64,000 bases of DNA, taken from contig JAUCBJ010000052.1 of assembly GCA_032718475.1 (NCBI GenBank), positions 1 through 64,000 on the forward strand, given 5' to 3'. Below, piece by piece: positions 34,071 through 46,279 of the stretch. The DNA is from Nemertoderma westbladi. Its lineage: Eukaryota > Xenacoelomorpha > Nemertodermatida > Nemertodermatidae. How positions within the stretch are numbered: the first letter of the stretch is position 1; every line of letters begins with the position of its first letter. A model generated the notes under the pieces. It did no database searches and was not told where the DNA came from. It was given only the letters and a program-made list of their open reading frames with translations. The translations under genes were made by a program, and so were the position numbers.

Positions 34071-34229
34071 TATGCAATATCAGGCTAAGCAAAAGCGCCG
34101 ATTAGAACTGGCGCAGTTGGGACTATCTGAGAGTGAGGCTGGCTCGGGTAGTATTTACGAGGAGCCAGAAGTAATGGAAACCTTTGTTAATACCCCACTT
34201 ACAGGTACTGGACGACAGATTGTACGATA
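34071..34229 (+). other. Small open frame, unknown
   Basis: Fifty-two codons, ATG to TAA, starting MQYQAKQKRRLELAQLGLSE and rich in charged residues. It could be the start of a retroelement gag or an isolated chance frame. It lies just outside the direct repeat at 34247. No family is recognised. Confidence 0.25.
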
Positions 34230-34246
34230 AGATTGCAGCATTAATC

Positions 34247-34508
34247 CAGCAGAGATTATATATCAGGTTTACTCAAGGCAATAATACGGGCCAATAAGAC
34301 GTCACGAATCTCAGGAAGTCATCCTATCAATTCGAATATGGGTATAAATAATGGCACTAGATGGCGTAAAAACCCTTACCAGAGAATAATTCAATAGGAA
34401 TAATTAATATTACACCATAACTGGTTTTTTATCTATATAAAATGGTGTTTTGGACCAAAATGAGTAAAATAAGTAATTTAAAGGCAGAATTCATGAATGC
34501 AGCAACAC
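34247..34508. repeat. Dispersed direct repeat R1, left copy
   Basis: About 262 bp, from ccagcagagattata to atgaatgcagcaaca, repeated in the same orientation at 50289-50545 with small indels and substitutions. Together they bracket the second BEL/Pao element and the unknown ORF. On the minus strand the outer end starts TGTTGC. It could be a pair of diverged LTRs, but no clean CA end or target duplication was found. Confidence 0.8.
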
Positions 34509-34849
34509 CGCTTCCATTCATTTAGCTACCAGGGTGTTAAAATTAAGGTAGAAGTTCAAAATCGTACATAGAAGAAGGTCTAGTAATTAAATAGTTCAAT
34601 TAACAATATCAAACTCAAATTAACTTCGCACTTGTAGCCCCTCAGCGACGGAAGGATGAATTTCCAAAGAGTCTGGAGGGGACGCGACTGTACGCACGGT
34701 TGGTCCCCGGTTGAGGTTCAGTAACCATAGTTGCCGCTGGAACGGAATGACGTAATAACTTCACACCCTTTCGGAGTACTTTGGCCGGTGAAGATCTAGA
34801 GGGTTAACGTGGATTGTACCGCTTTCTTGAGGAAGGCGGCAGTGACCGG

Positions 34850-37640
34850 TCATTTAAGGGTTTGTGATGAAGTCACTCTGTCTGAAATATATCTTAGAGG
34901 CTTGACTGTCTCTTCCGCAATACGCGCGGTATGACGGAGGTACGTAACTCGATCCGAAGTTTGTAACAACTCAGGATTGGCGGAGACAAACTCGTAACCA
35001 AGATTGGAGTCTTTCCGAATAAATTTGATAAGGTTGTAAGTTGTCACATCACCGGGGTTCATACGCTGAAGGAACATGCGCACGTATTGAACGTTGGTGA
35101 GCTCCAAGACTGTTAACAGTAGTTGGGAATCAGGAAGGTGGGATCGTTGCGCTGCAATAGCAAAGGCGTAGGGATTGAAGGCAAAGACTCCGCAATATGA
35201 GCAGGAAGACTCATAACGTAGGCGCGTGACTTGGTGTAAATCAGCGGAATGTCCCCACAATTTAATATACTTTAGGAGGGATGTTTCATCATCCCGTTGT
35301 ATGAAGTCAAAGGGACAGGAGCCCGGATAATGTCCTTTTAATAGACATTGATCGCACTGTTCCGAGAATTGCGGACAGTTAAAGAATGTGTGATCATTAA
35401 ACAATCTATAATATGGGCAATGAAGGGGTAGGTCGGAACATTGTGAATATGTTTGGCAAATCTCGCTGGTAGGTGGCACTTTATGCACACGGGAGCCACA
35501 TTGAATACAGCGCTTTCGACCTTGTGATACGGCCGAATCTCGTTAATGGCTGTGGTCCAAGGTGCCATGGTATAATAAACTCACCATCATCGTCTAACTC
35601 AGAGGTAGGGTGGATGGATTTGGATTCTAAAATGTTGTCTACTGCAGAGTCGTTTAAATAGGAAGCTGAACTGCTTAGATAGGAACTACTTGACTGAGGT
35701 TTGGACAATCGAAACTGAATACCCAGACTTGAGGATGGGGCGTTCTAGAATAGTGGAATGTAGGTTTTTGATGCACACATCCTTGAATATGGCGAAACCC
35801 TTTCGGTTTAGGTCCTCAAAAGCGGACAAACACTTATTTACCGGTCCCTTCAGAGTGGGGTCACGGTACTGGCTGTCGATGCCGAAGAAGTAGAATAAAA
35901 ACCTTCAAAAAAAAAACGAAACTTTGGAATTTCCCTTCATGGTTAACTTTGGCAAGCTGGGTGCCGAGAAGTAAGGGGTGAGACCTCAGAGTCCTACTAC
36001 AAGTATCGGCTAACCAACCTGACAGGGCAGAGTTCTCGTAAATCATATAAATGGCAAGAGAAGGCTGAAGAGGGACACTAATGTTAGAATAAACAGCACT
36101 GGCGGCGGTCAAAGGACCATTGAAGGAGAAATGGGAATAATTATCACCGTATAGGTTTAAATAACGGTTATACCGACCTTCCTTGAAATCCCAACCGAGT
36201 TCATGGAATAAAATGTGTCCATAAGCTACCGAGAGATTCAATGGAGCCTCGGGCGATAACTACCGATTTGTAGCTTTGGACATTCTCTATGACGGATTTT
36301 CCTTTCAATGTGGTAGAGTTTATTTTCCCAGAACCGTACGTCGATGTTCCAGTGAATCAATTGATCACTAATGAAATTAGCAAGATTCCGAGGGGGTGCG
36401 GATATATCCTCGATAGTTTGTATGTTAAAGGGTTTGCAAAAGGCATTCAGTTTGATTATGTGATCTAGATGTTTCTGCTGGGGTTCGATTTCTGTGACAT
36501 CAAGGGGATTAACTAAGGGTAGAAAATCCATACTGCAGGCGGGATCCTTGGGTTTCATCACATAATGTTGACCGAGTAGAATGAAATCTGGATGGTCCTG
36601 AATTCCATAGAACGGTGGATGAAGAGGACGTCTTTCTAGGTTTTTATCCTGGATTAGTGACTTGATTTGGTCCGTTCGACCAAGGGGAGTGATAATCCAT
36701 TCGTCAGTTTTGTCGAGAAGGGGCTCTACAATGTGGGTTTTCAACATCTAAGCGTCTGCGACTAGGTTGGGCTTAGAGATGTCGGTGTCGAAAGGTATCA
36801 TTCGGGTTTGACTGTAAGCGACACCGAAATGCTTTACAGACCCCGACGGGTGAGCCTGCGCTTTACCTTGGAACCCTTCCATAAGAGTCTGGACCGTGCG
36901 TTGGACCAAAGAAGCTAGCTCACGCTCATCGTCTAAACGTTCATGCTCTGTCCATTCCTCTTTTTCCCGAAGACGTTGGCTTTCTCTCAGAGCATCCGCG
37001 TGGGAGATAGCCTTTCCTCATTCGATTTCCTCTTGTAGGAGGCGGACTTCGGATTCGAATTCCGGTAGTCTCATCCGATGGACAACATCAAGCTTGCCGG
37101 AGAGTTTAATAGGGTCATCTACGCCGATAGAGCTTTGAAGGGAGTTAAGAAACTCAGTAACCAGGTAGTTACGATTGACCTTGGAGGTCCCGGCGAAGGT
37201 GAGAGGGGAAGTCCACATGGATTCCTCTAGCTGCAGCAAACTGCCGCGACCGATATCGACCACGGAGGGTTGAAGAGGGATCGGCTCTTCTTCTTGGTAA
37301 TGGGGAGCTATCTGTTCCTCCATGACGAGGTCTCGGAAATACATATACATGGCGTCGGAGAAGTGGGGTTCGGTCATGGGTTTCACCATAGGCAACATCG
37401 GGCCAGGGGAAAACTCAGGGACATGGATGATAGGTTTACGCACCCTCTGCAAGTTACGTAACCGTTTCTTATCAACGTTATATCGATTCTCCTCAAACCC
37501 ACTGTAGGTATACTTGACGAAGCTATGGCAGGGGCATTGTCGATGGGGGTGATGCGCAGGTGTAGTGGAGACCTGATCAATTTCTTACGGCAAGAATCGA
37601 GTCTACCAGCGGTACCGAAATATTGTGGCTATATGCTAAA
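34850..37640 (-). pseudogene. Long decayed ORF of unknown family with Cys/His cluster
   Basis: About 2.8 kb of minus-strand coding-like sequence. From the right: 37640-37500 (one frame), then about 37545-36238 continuous apart from a TGA at 37018 and a TAG near 36750. It then shifts frame at about 36240 and continues to 35880, with further shifts to the final frame, 35540-34850. Landmarks are VHRMRLPEFESEVRLLQEEIE, a charged coiled-coil-like stretch (ESQRLREKEEWTEHERLDDE), FHELGWDFKEGRYNRYLN, and near the end a Cys/His cluster: CIQCGSRVHKV, CPYYRLFNDHTFFNC, CDQCLLKGHYPGSC. The cluster resembles zinc knuckles. I recognise no other domain. Its place after the BEL-2 integrase and before repeat R1 suggests an accessory ORF of that element; it could equally be a separate element. 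Confidence 0.6.
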
Positions 37641-38540
37641 CTCTTATCAAGCCAGGGAGACGGGGGACTGGCCCAGAGCCATCACTGATCTACTATAACT
37701 ATAGCATCTATGAAGGGTTGAACAATTGCATGTACCTCAAAATTTCACACTATTTGTTGGTATTTCACACTATTTAGCTTAATTTGGTGCTTATTTGTCC
37801 ACTTTTGTTCAACATACAGTCAAAATACGGTTCAAAAACACTTAACTTAAAACATTTACCAGAATGTCACTGTTTTGTGTATCCATGATAACAATTTTAC
37901 CTTTCCCATACAAGCTGTGCTAAGCAGTTGCATTCACAGTTGTATGAGTTCTATCTATGTTTCCAGGAAAACACGTTGTCTCGTTGTTATTTAATTAATT
38001 ATTCCGTGACATGTTGGTAAATAAATAGAGATTAGAATGCTCACCTCTTACACTTATTTCACATTAGTAACTACTGTAATAGTTACTTGGGCATTTATGG
38101 CGATATTAAATTTAATTGTGGTTATTGTCATTGTGGTTATTGTTTAATGATTTATGTTTAATATAAAATTTCGAAATTCTTTTTTTTTTTGAAAATCGCA
38201 TATTTCTATGCCCGTAATGTCGCACAAATCCACTTCCATGATTGAGTATTGTCGTTAGTAATTAGTCATTTATTTTGAATTATTTAAGTTTTAAGTCAAA
38301 TAATTTACTGTTAAATTAAATTGTCGCATATGTAGCTATCATATACAATGCACAATTAACATAAGTAGGTTTTGTTGCTACAGTGCACTTGTAGTCTAAT
38401 ACTAATACTTATGTTATACTAAATGGCTAATAAATAATTACATACTCAATCGTAACCTTTTATAAGATGTTACTCCAGTTTGTATGTCAGACTGCTTGGT
38501 CTTACCCTCTGTTGCCCGTAGTTACCGTAATGTTCCCTTG
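37640..38540. other. AT-rich spacer between integrase and unknown ORF
   Basis: No gene or repeat unit is recognised. Confidence 0.5.
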
Positions 38541-38544
38541 CCAA

Positions 38545-39480
38545 TTCTAGTAAACAAAGGCATCCGATTGGTCGATTGAAATAGTGTACTTTGGGTTTGG
38601 GTGTAGCTCTCCAAATAGCCAGTTCAACGGAGCATACCAAGTCATCGTTACCCGTATGAATTTATGTTATACGGCCCATTTCCCAGTTCTTTCTAGGTTG
38701 GTCCTGATCCACTAAGAGTACTATATCACCAACTGATACATTTTCCTTCTTGGAAAACCATTTGGTCCTGAGCTGGACTGAAGGTAATTAGTATCTTTCG
38801 TAATGTGTAGCGAATTGCCGAGATAGTAGTTACATCATTTGCCAAGTCTCAACAGCTTATCACCATCCTGTGGATCGGATTTAGGCAGCCTAGTTACTGG
38901 TTTTCTTAGTAGGAAATGGGACAGTGTGAGGGGTTCCATGGCTTGTGGATTCAACGAAATAGGTAAGAGGCCCTCTTACCTATTTCGTTGAATCCACAAG
39001 CCATGGAACCCCTCACGTCCTATTTCCTACTAAGAGAACCAGTAACTAGGCTCATCAAGTAGCTTGATATCTCCTCCAAAAGAGTTCTGAGTAGTTCGTC
39101 GGTTAAATAAGCCTTACATGGGATGATGTGATGGAACGCGGCGACCTTTGTACTTTTAATCAACCATTCCCAACTTCCACCCCACCAGGGCGCGTTGGCA
39201 GCATTGAACGTCCATGTGGATGCCAACACTTTAAGGTGTTCTTCGAGCTGGTGATCATTCCAATCCACAATGAATTTGATGATTCTTTATTGGCGCCTAC
39301 GAAATTAGTCCCCTGGTCAGACCTCATAGTCCGGCTAGTTCCAAATCTACCGATCTGTCCCCAGAGACAAAGGACAAAACTTTTCATTGACATGTCGTTA
39401 ACCATATCCAGGTAGACGGCTCGAAAAGTCATGGAAATGAAGATGACGCACCATCGTTTCACTATCGAGCTGGCACGCTT
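38545..39480 (-). pseudogene. BEL-2 integrase region
   Basis: Recognisable pieces are FISMTFRAVYLDMVNDMS, MRSDQGTNFVGANKE (second D), NAPWWGGSWEWLIKS (E), then the C-terminal PLTLSHFLLRK and a final VGDIVLLVDQDQPRKNWEMG. Stops and frameshifts are frequent, and an inverted duplication (38887-39052) interrupts the segment before SHFLLRK. Confidence 0.85.
38887..39052. repeat. Palindrome of about 166 bp in BEL-2 integrase
   Basis: 38887-38970 is followed directly by its reverse complement (38971-39052), with almost no loop and only a few mismatches (gggacagtgtgag against ctcacgtcc). The left arm is in the correct coding sense for minus-strand integrase; the right arm is an inverted copy that replaced a short coding stretch. 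Confidence 0.95.
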
Positions 39481-40551
39481 AATGGTTCATGGCTCTGGCT
39501 ATCAGTGGGGATAGACCAATATCCATGTTGGGTAAGTATGACTGACCTGTGGATATTTTGAGGTTGTCGGGGACATGCTTCAGCCCTGGATTTAATTGTT
39601 GGGGGAGAGTCTGAATTTTGACTGTCTAGTTTGTTTACATAATTGTTGGTTGCTATGTCGATGGGTCTGAATAGCTTAGACTTGGATGGCCTTGTTTTCA
39701 GTTAACGATTTCCAGACCCTTAACCTGTCTCATTTCCTCGGGAGTAATATGAGCAGGCCACTGGTCCTCTGGTTGGGAAAGGAAATCGGGTCCATTCAAC
39801 CAACACTTAGAATTTATCAGGTTGTTAGGGGTTGCACCATGGGAAGGTATATCCGTGGGGATTTGAGGTCCGGGGATGTACTTCCATTGTTCTAATTTAG
39901 TGTGGTTGAGTATTATAGATACTCAGTTTGTGATGTACACACTAAAACCACAAATGGTGTTAGTTAAGTATTCCAGCACTATGGCTGCGTCTGTCCATAA
40001 AACTGTCCTTGAAATTATGAAGTATGAAGTCTGTCTTGTCCAGTCCACAATACGGCCTTTAGTTCGGCTCTTGGGACAGTCAAGTCTTTACTTTTAATCA
40101 AAGATTTGGATGCAACGAGGGACACCCCAAGTGTCTTGGGGCGTTGTAGCCCTATAGTAAGCTATAATGCCAATGCCCTTGTCACTTGCGTCGCCAAATA
40201 CATGTAAATAGTACGTGTGTGATGGTAGAGCATTGGGGAAGTAAGCTCTGGGCACTCGAAAGTTTTCAATATCAGGTAAGGCATTTTTCCACCTGGACCA
40301 GTTAATTTATAAATCTCCTGTCAGGGGTTCACCCCAAGTAAGATTCTGGTCCCACATGGTTTTTACTATCTGCCTAGCTTCCAGAATTACAGGACTTATA
40401 AAACCTATAGGGTCGAACAGTGTACTTAATATGCTAAAACAAATACGCTTAGTACTTACACCTGGAGGCCTAACCTGGACCTTAACGAACATTTCGTCCA
40501 GTTGTGTATCCCATCTGAGGCCGAGGGTTTTAGTTGCCGGTAGGTCGTCTT
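39481..40551 (-). pseudogene. BEL-2 RT end and RNase H
   Basis: 40492-40307 encodes STKRICFSILSTLFDPIGF and SPVILEARQIVKTMW. Further down, HVFGDASDKGIGIIAYY gives the RNase H active-site region, and a later stretch contains a TDIPS motif. Several stops are present. The right edge is the insertion point of RTE-like copy D. Confidence 0.82.
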
Positions 40552-40552
40552 A

Positions 40553-42541
40553 ACAGTTCCTGTATACCCTCGAAACAAGAAAAGGGCCCCCTGGACTGAC
40601 AACAAAATTCAGAAGTGCCGAAATGACCTTCATAAGGCGCAGAAAGAGTCCCGACTCAAACAGACTACAGCGGCCAAGAATGCAGTTAAGGCTGCTTCTA
40701 GGTCCCTGAACAGGCAGTACTCTGCTAATCTACAGGAGCTAATAAACCAACAGGTTGATGCCATCAATGATGCTGACGACAGCAGGCAATCATCCCAGGC
40801 ATGGAAATCGATCAATCTGCTTACTGGGCGGAAAAGCCAACCAACCACCAAGGTTAAGGCTGAATCACCAGCCGATCGCCTCAATGGTTGGAAAGCCCAC
40901 TTTGAAAAGCTCCTCAATAATGACAGGGTATTGCCTGATAACTTTATAGAAGTAAAAGTGTCTGAGTCTGTACTCCCAGATATTCCCATTGGCGATATCT
41001 CCTTTGCAGAAGTGAAGGCTGCTGCAAAGAGCATTAAGACCAATCGTGCCAGTGGAGTAGATGGTGTTCCCCCTGAGGTCTTTAAAATACCTGAGTGTTT
41101 AAAGCTCATCTATCCCATCATAGTAGACATGTACCGAACAACAAGAGTCCCACAAGAAATGAAAACAAATAAGTTGGTGCCAGTTCCCAAGAAGGGCAAC
41201 CTAACACTCTATGGTTCTTTTCGGGGAATCTCATTGATCTCGATTGCTGCAAAGCTATACAATAGGATTCTATTAAATCGCATCAGGGATCCCATTGAGA
41301 GACTGCTCCGTGGAAATCAGAATGGGTTCCGTAAAGGTCGTGGGACCATGGAGCCCATTTTGGCACTTAGAAGGATAATTGAAGAGTTATCAAAAAAGAA
41401 AGACAGGCATCTGGCTGTTATCTTTGTTGACTTCTTCAAGGCCTTTGATTCAGTCTCTCGCTCACGTATGTTCACCATACTTTCATTATATGGGATTCCT
41501 GATGAAATTATTGCAGCAATCAGATCAGTATACGATGGTTCGACAACATTTGTGTCTACTGTTGATGGTGACACAGAACCATTTGAAGTGTTATGGGGCG
41601 TCCTCCAAGGAGACACACTTGCACCATTCTTGTTCATTATTGTGGTTGACTATGTTCTACGCATGTCCTTAGATCATTATAATGATGATGGGGTGATGAT
41701 AACTCCACCTACTGGCTCCAGAAGTCGAGGAAATCCTGCCAAGTACCTAACTGATCTAGACTTTGCTGATGACTTAGGAGTACTCTCAGAATCATTAGAG
41801 GGAGCCCAACGGCTCCTCAGCTCATTAGAACATGCTGCTTCTAGTGTTGGTCTTTTTATTAACTCCAGAAAGACCAAAATTCTGACAGTTAACTTTGAAA
41901 GTCCTCAGCAAGTCTCTGATAGGATGAGCATAAGCTCAAAGGATGGTATGCTTGAGCATGTGGACGACTTCTGTTACCTGGGATCATGGATCCGGAAGTC
42001 AGGTGAGGACCTTCGAATACGTAAGGGAAAGGCATGGGCAGCCTTGAATAGGCTTTCCAGGATTTGGAAGTCACCGAGAATTAATCGGAAACTTAAGGTC
42101 CGATTATTTAGAGCAGCAGTAGTTCCAGTACTCCTCTACGGGAGTCCATGCTGGGCTCTAACTGCTGAGGACACCAAATCTCTGGATGGCACATTCACAA
42201 GAATGCTACGCCGGGTTCATTGTGTCAAGTACAATGCACACATCTCCAACCAGACACTATATAACATTGGAGGTGTCTCATTGGTTCCCCCAAGCTTGAC
42301 ACTAGAACAAAATCGCCTCCGCTTTGCAGGACATTGCTTTCGCCGTGAGGACCAGCCAGAGCATAATCTTGTACTTTGGCAGCCTCATGGAGTGAATAAG
42401 CATGGTGGACAGCCCATGACTTTCTTGAGACGCATCTTAAAGGACACTGGCCTTAAAGATGCGGATGATCTAGCAAATGTCATGGGTGATAGGGAGTTGT
42501 GGCGGTGCAATTTTGTTGACAAGCCGGCACAGCATTCTTAA
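40553..42541 (+). CDS. RTE-like reverse transcriptase, open frame (5' truncated)
   Basis: The best-preserved RT of the family here: open from the truncation point to TAA at 42541, about 660 codons. Order: linker (RAPWTDNKIQKCRNDL), SGVDGVPPE, VPKKGNLTLYGSFRGIS, NQNGFRKGRGT, VDFFKAFDSVSRSRM (first catalytic D region), GVLQGDTLAPFLFIIVVDY, LDFADDLGVL (catalytic DD). The tail has LRFAGHCFRREDQP and MGDRELWRCNFVDKPAQHS. The endonuclease is missing, so on its own it could not nick a target. A host start codon is not present at the truncation; the frame is a fragment, not an independent gene. Confidence 0.93.
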   Translation, partial: TVPVYPRNKKRAPWTDNKIQKCRNDLHKAQKESRLKQTTAAKNAVKAASRSLNRQYSANLQELINQQVDAINDADDSRQSSQAWKSINLLTGRKSQPTTKVKAESPADRLNGWKAHFEKLLNNDRVLPDNFIEVKVSESVLPDIPIGDISFAEVKAAAKSIKTNRASGVDGVPPEVFKIPECLKLIYPIIVDMYRTTRVPQEMKTNKLVPVPKKGNLTLYGSFRGISLISIAAKLYNRILLNRIRDPIERLLRGNQNGFRKGRGTMEPILALRRIIEELSKKKDRHLAVIFVDFFKAFDSVSRSRMFTILSLYGIPDEIIAAIRSVYDGSTTFVSTVDGDTEPFEVLWGVLQGDTLAPFLFIIVVDYVLRMSLDHYNDDGVMITPPTGSRSRGNPAKYLTDLDFADDLGVLSESLEGAQRLLSSLEHAASSVGLFINSRKTKILTVNFESPQQVSDRMSISSKDGMLEHVDDFCYLGSWIRKSGEDLRIRKGKAWAALNRLSRIWKSPRINRKLKVRLFRAAVVPVLLYGSPCWALTAEDTKSLDGTFTRMLRRVHCVKYNAHISNQTLYNIGGVSLVPPSLTLEQNRLRFAGHCFRREDQPEHNLVLWQPHGVNKHGGQPMTFLRRILKDTGLKDADDLANVMGDRELWRCNFVDKPAQHS

Positions 42542-42572
42542 AAATGCAGCTGCAATGCAGCATGCCGATCCT
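40553..42572 (+). mobile_element. RTE-like LINE copy D inserted in BEL-2 pol
   Basis: A 5'-truncated copy starting at aacagttcctgtatac and ending ccgatcctagta. The sequence ggtcgtctt (plus possibly ta) is present on both sides (40542-40550 and 42576-42584), a target duplication. The BEL-2 pol reading resumes on the far side. Confidence 0.92.
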
Positions 42573-42576
42573 AGTA

Positions 42577-43724
42577 GGTCGTCTTTGCTTAGGTAGGTCT
42601 AAGTCGTGGCTGCCCCTTTCCATCTCAGGTACGGTAGACAGGAATTCCCGGGAGTTGCTGGTAAACTTGGTTAAGCGGAAGCCACCTTTCTTCAAGCAGT
42701 CGACTGTTCCATTCACGATGGACACAGCTTCTTGTAAGGTAGGGACAGGATGTATGTTGTCATCCATATAAATATTTTGTTTAATATTGTTAATGACTTC
42801 AGACTCATATAGGTGTTTATTGTCATCTGCCGTGCGGGAAACAATATGGCAGGCGTTTGAAGGGCTGGATATTAGCCCGAAGGCTTGTATGGTTATCCAG
42901 TACTCTTTGGGTGGTTTGCTAACATCTCCTCCAGGCCACCAGAGGAAATGCAGACTATCCTGATCCCCCTGAGTGACTTTAACCTGCAGGAACATACCTT
43001 CGATAGGGCCGGCCATTAGTTGAGAGTTCAACAATTGTCCTTTATACAAGGCTGATCCATCGAAAACCACTCTGACTTTGTCTGGTTTATCATGCCGTTT
43101 TACATAATGATGAGTTATGTAATAAGTGCAATCTGTGTGGGGAGTATAAGTGGGCACCTCTATAGCGTATCCTTCACTAATAGTCTTGGTCATTTGCTCT
43201 TTGTACATCCTATGTGCATTGGGATCACCAGTTAAACGTCTCTTGAGTTGACTAAGACGTTTCTCAGCCAGGATGCGGTTATTCATCAACTTCACCGATT
43301 TGGAGCGCCACAGTAATCCTGTATCGTACCTACCTTCGTCGGGGATATAGCGAGTGGTGGTATTTTGAATTTGTATAGCTCGTGCTTCCTTAATAGATAG
43401 GGCACTATCATGGAAATTTTCTTCCATCTTTTGTTGGTCTAACCAGTTAGATATTTTCTCAGTCAAAGTGCCATCCGCAATAGATTTGGGTAATAAAATT
43501 TCCCTGTCTTCTTCGGTGTCTGAATAACCATCCGTTAATGGGGCCACTCCTGTTAGCAAACAACGGGTGAATTCACAGTATTCTAACATGGTGGTTGCGT
43601 CATCCATGTTGAAAGGAGAGGTTGATAGGTCATTATCGCTGGAGTCACTCGACTTGTAGCCATAAATTTTTGAAATTTTTGACCCAAAATCGGATCCTCC
43701 CTCCGCGAATTCCTCCGCTTCCAT
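42577..43724 (-). pseudogene. BEL-2 reverse transcriptase, N-terminal part
   Basis: Open frame with the BEL/Pao RT order: GRYDTGLLW, AEKRLSQLKRRLTGDPNAH, CTYYITHHYVKRHDKPDKVR, VVFDGSALYKG, FLQVKVTQGDQDSLHFLWW, FGLISSPSNACHIVSR and IYMDDNIHPVP (YMDD catalytic motif), then GGFRLTKFTSNSREFL. A short block that normally precedes FLQVKV is missing. The frame is cut at 42577 by RTE-like copy D. Confidence 0.9.
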
Positions 43725-43824
43725 GATCCTGTTAGGTCTGTGGGAATGGATGTAATTGATGGACAGATTTTCGGAATGAATGTTATTTGTCGAAATCTTC
43801 TCACTTACTCTTCTTTCATCTTCT

Positions 43825-44286
43825 TTACCATCCTATTCTGGTTCTACCAGCGTATGTCGTCAATGGTGGAGGAGAACTAGGGAATTTATCTAGAATTTCC
43901 ATGGCTTCCGGCGCGTTCTGGCCGATAGGCAGTTGAACTCCTTGTCGATTGAGTTGGTATCTCGGTATGTTATTGTGTTTTACAAAGTCATCACTATCCC
44001 AGTCATACATAGGGGCTTGACTTTCCGCAAAGTTTTTTATAGCGACCATCTTGATATTATCCAGCTTCCATACATCATTGGTATCTCCTGGGTCGGGCAG
44101 TGAGATCTTGTAATAACGAGTTTGTATAACCGATTGCCATATTTGCATCACTCCAGAAAGGTTTAGTTTCATAGGATGTCCGTCATTCTCATCAAATAAT
44201 TCGTCTGCAAGTTCTTGGTCGATGAAAGATACCGAACTTCTGGTATCCAGTAAGGCGTTTACTATGATGCTGCGGTTGAGTGTCAT
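43825..44286 (-). pseudogene. BEL-2 aspartyl protease region
   Basis: Begins IIVNALLDTRSSVSFIDQELADELF. The retroviral-type protease active site is normally D-T-G; here it is D-T-R, a substitution of an essential glycine, so this copy is unlikely to be active. It overlaps the gag frame, consistent with a frame change between gag and pol or a decay frameshift. Confidence 0.8.
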
Positions 44287-44642
44287 AATATTCGTGTTTG
44301 TCCAACCAATCTAGTTTGCTACAGATTTCCTTAATCTCGTCAAATTCAATCATTTCTGTAGTTATTACAAGTTTACAATTGACCAACTTTCGATACAGAT
44401 ATTGGGCTATTGAAGCTTCATCTCCGTACCTGGCATGTAACAGTTTCCATAGTTCTTCCAATCCCTGTGGGTGTCCGATATATCGTTGCGCCAATTTTTT
44501 CGGATAACCTTCCAAGCAGTCTATTAAGAAGCGCAGTTTCTCACTGTTGGGTAATGGTGAACTAAACATACTGTCTTTTACGTATTCTCTAAATGGAAGC
44601 CATTTTAACTCATTTCCATGAAATTTAATAATGTCACCTACT
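44192..44642 (-). pseudogene. BEL-2 gag, C-terminal part
   Basis: Encodes PNSEKLRFLIDCLEGYPKK and LEELWKLLHARYGDEAS, the gag core region of BEL elements. The reading runs right up to the TTAA at 44643. Beyond the piggyBac-like insertion the N-terminal half resumes at 47173. No zinc knuckle is visible in what remains. Confidence 0.8.
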
Positions 44643-44646
44643 TTAA

Positions 44647-46275
44647 CCCTATTAAACCAGGGGGGGGGGGGGGAGGGTCAATATGACCCCCCCGTGATTT
44701 TTTATTATAATTCGGAAACAAACGCAGTTGGGAATCTGAAATTTTATGACTTTTCCTAAAAATCTATTGTCTTCCTAGTAGTGAAAACCGTTTTCAAAAA
44801 TATTGGGTAGTTTTCGAGTTATAGCACCATTTTTTAACCCTACTTTTGGCACTTTTTTTGAGACATTTTTTGAAAATTACATTTCATTAAATATGAATTG
44901 TAACATCTCTATTTTTGATTTACACCGGTTTCTTGGTGTTAGCAATTGGATAGAATTCATATAAATCGATTTAGAAATTTCAAACTTGTTTTTTTCGGTG
45001 GGTGCCAAATTTTGGTGCCAGCACCAAATTTTGAAATTATGTCAATTTTGTAAATTGATTGTGTGAAACTTGTTTTTTTCGCAATTTGGGTTTTTTTGGG
45101 TTCTGGTTTCTATGAAATATATACGAGTTGCACCAAGCGTATCAAACTTGTATTTTTCGGTGCTGGGTGCAAATTTTGGTGCTAGCACGAAATTTTTAAA
45201 ATCCATTCAATAGATAAAATTGCTTGTGACAATTTATTTCATGCGTTTTAGAGGTTTATGGCTTTTCTGAATTCTATGGAATATATAATTTTCGAACTAG
45301 ACATCTCAAACTTGTATTTTTCGGAAGTGGGTGCAAAATATGCTAGCACCAAATTTTTGAAAACCATCAAATATATAAATTGAGTGTGTCACCTTGTTTC
45401 TTGCGTTATACGGGTTTGTGAAGGTTCTGAATTCAATGGAATCAGTAAAAATTTCATAAGAGTTTTCAAACTTGTATTTTTCGCCGGTGGGTGGAAATTG
45501 TTGTGGCAGCACCAAATTTTTGAATATAAGCAAATTGATCAGTAGATAGTATCATCTTGTTTATTGCGTTATACGGGTTTATGAGGGTCCTGAATCCGAG
45601 GGAATCAATAAAAACAGCACTGGACATCGCAAACTTGTACTTGTTGGTGATGGGTACGAAATTTGGTCCTAGCACCAAAATTTGCCAAATTACGCCGAAA
45701 AATACAAGTAGCAATGATGGGACAATTTAGAAATGTATTCCATTAGAATCAGCGCCCTAGAAAACCTGAAAATGTGAATTTATATATAGAATTTATATAC
45801 TTTCGTGTATAAGAGAATTTATATAATTATATGTGAATTAAGGGAATTATCATATAAGTGAATTAAAAATTTTGTGTTCTAACTGAAAAGTGCTGGTTAC
45901 TTGTTTTTTTTTCATTTTTTTCCTACGCAGAGAGGACTAAACAGCCATTTATAGTAATCATATCAGTTTTAAATATTTTCCAATGTATTTTGCGCCCCAG
46001 AAAACCTGTATTGAAAAACAATTAGCCGAAAAATGTAACTTTCAAATTTTGTGAAAATTGTGCACTACTTGTAATTTTGATGCTGCAATATAACCACCCC
46101 AGTATATTTTTTCGAAAATTTTTTTTTCGGTCGGATCCAGACTAGTGATACCTACGCACAAACAGAAAATCAGTCGTTTTCGTAAAAATTTGTAGATTTT
46201 ATTTAGAGGGGGGGGTCAATATGACCCCCCCCCCCCGGTATTTGTACAACATTTTATAGCCCGGTACTAATAGGG
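44647..46275. mobile_element. Non-autonomous piggyBac-like element, copy 2
   Basis: Inverted relative to copy 1, with the same 165-bp units and G/C-run hairpins at both ends. TTAA lies on both sides (44643 and 46276). It has no transposase. Confidence 0.78.
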
Positions 46276-46279
46276 TTAA

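Noticed and set aside
34850-37640. Envelope gene of BEL-2
   Set aside because: Position fits, but no signal peptide, transmembrane segment or fusion-type region is visible, and a Cys/His cluster near the end argues against it.
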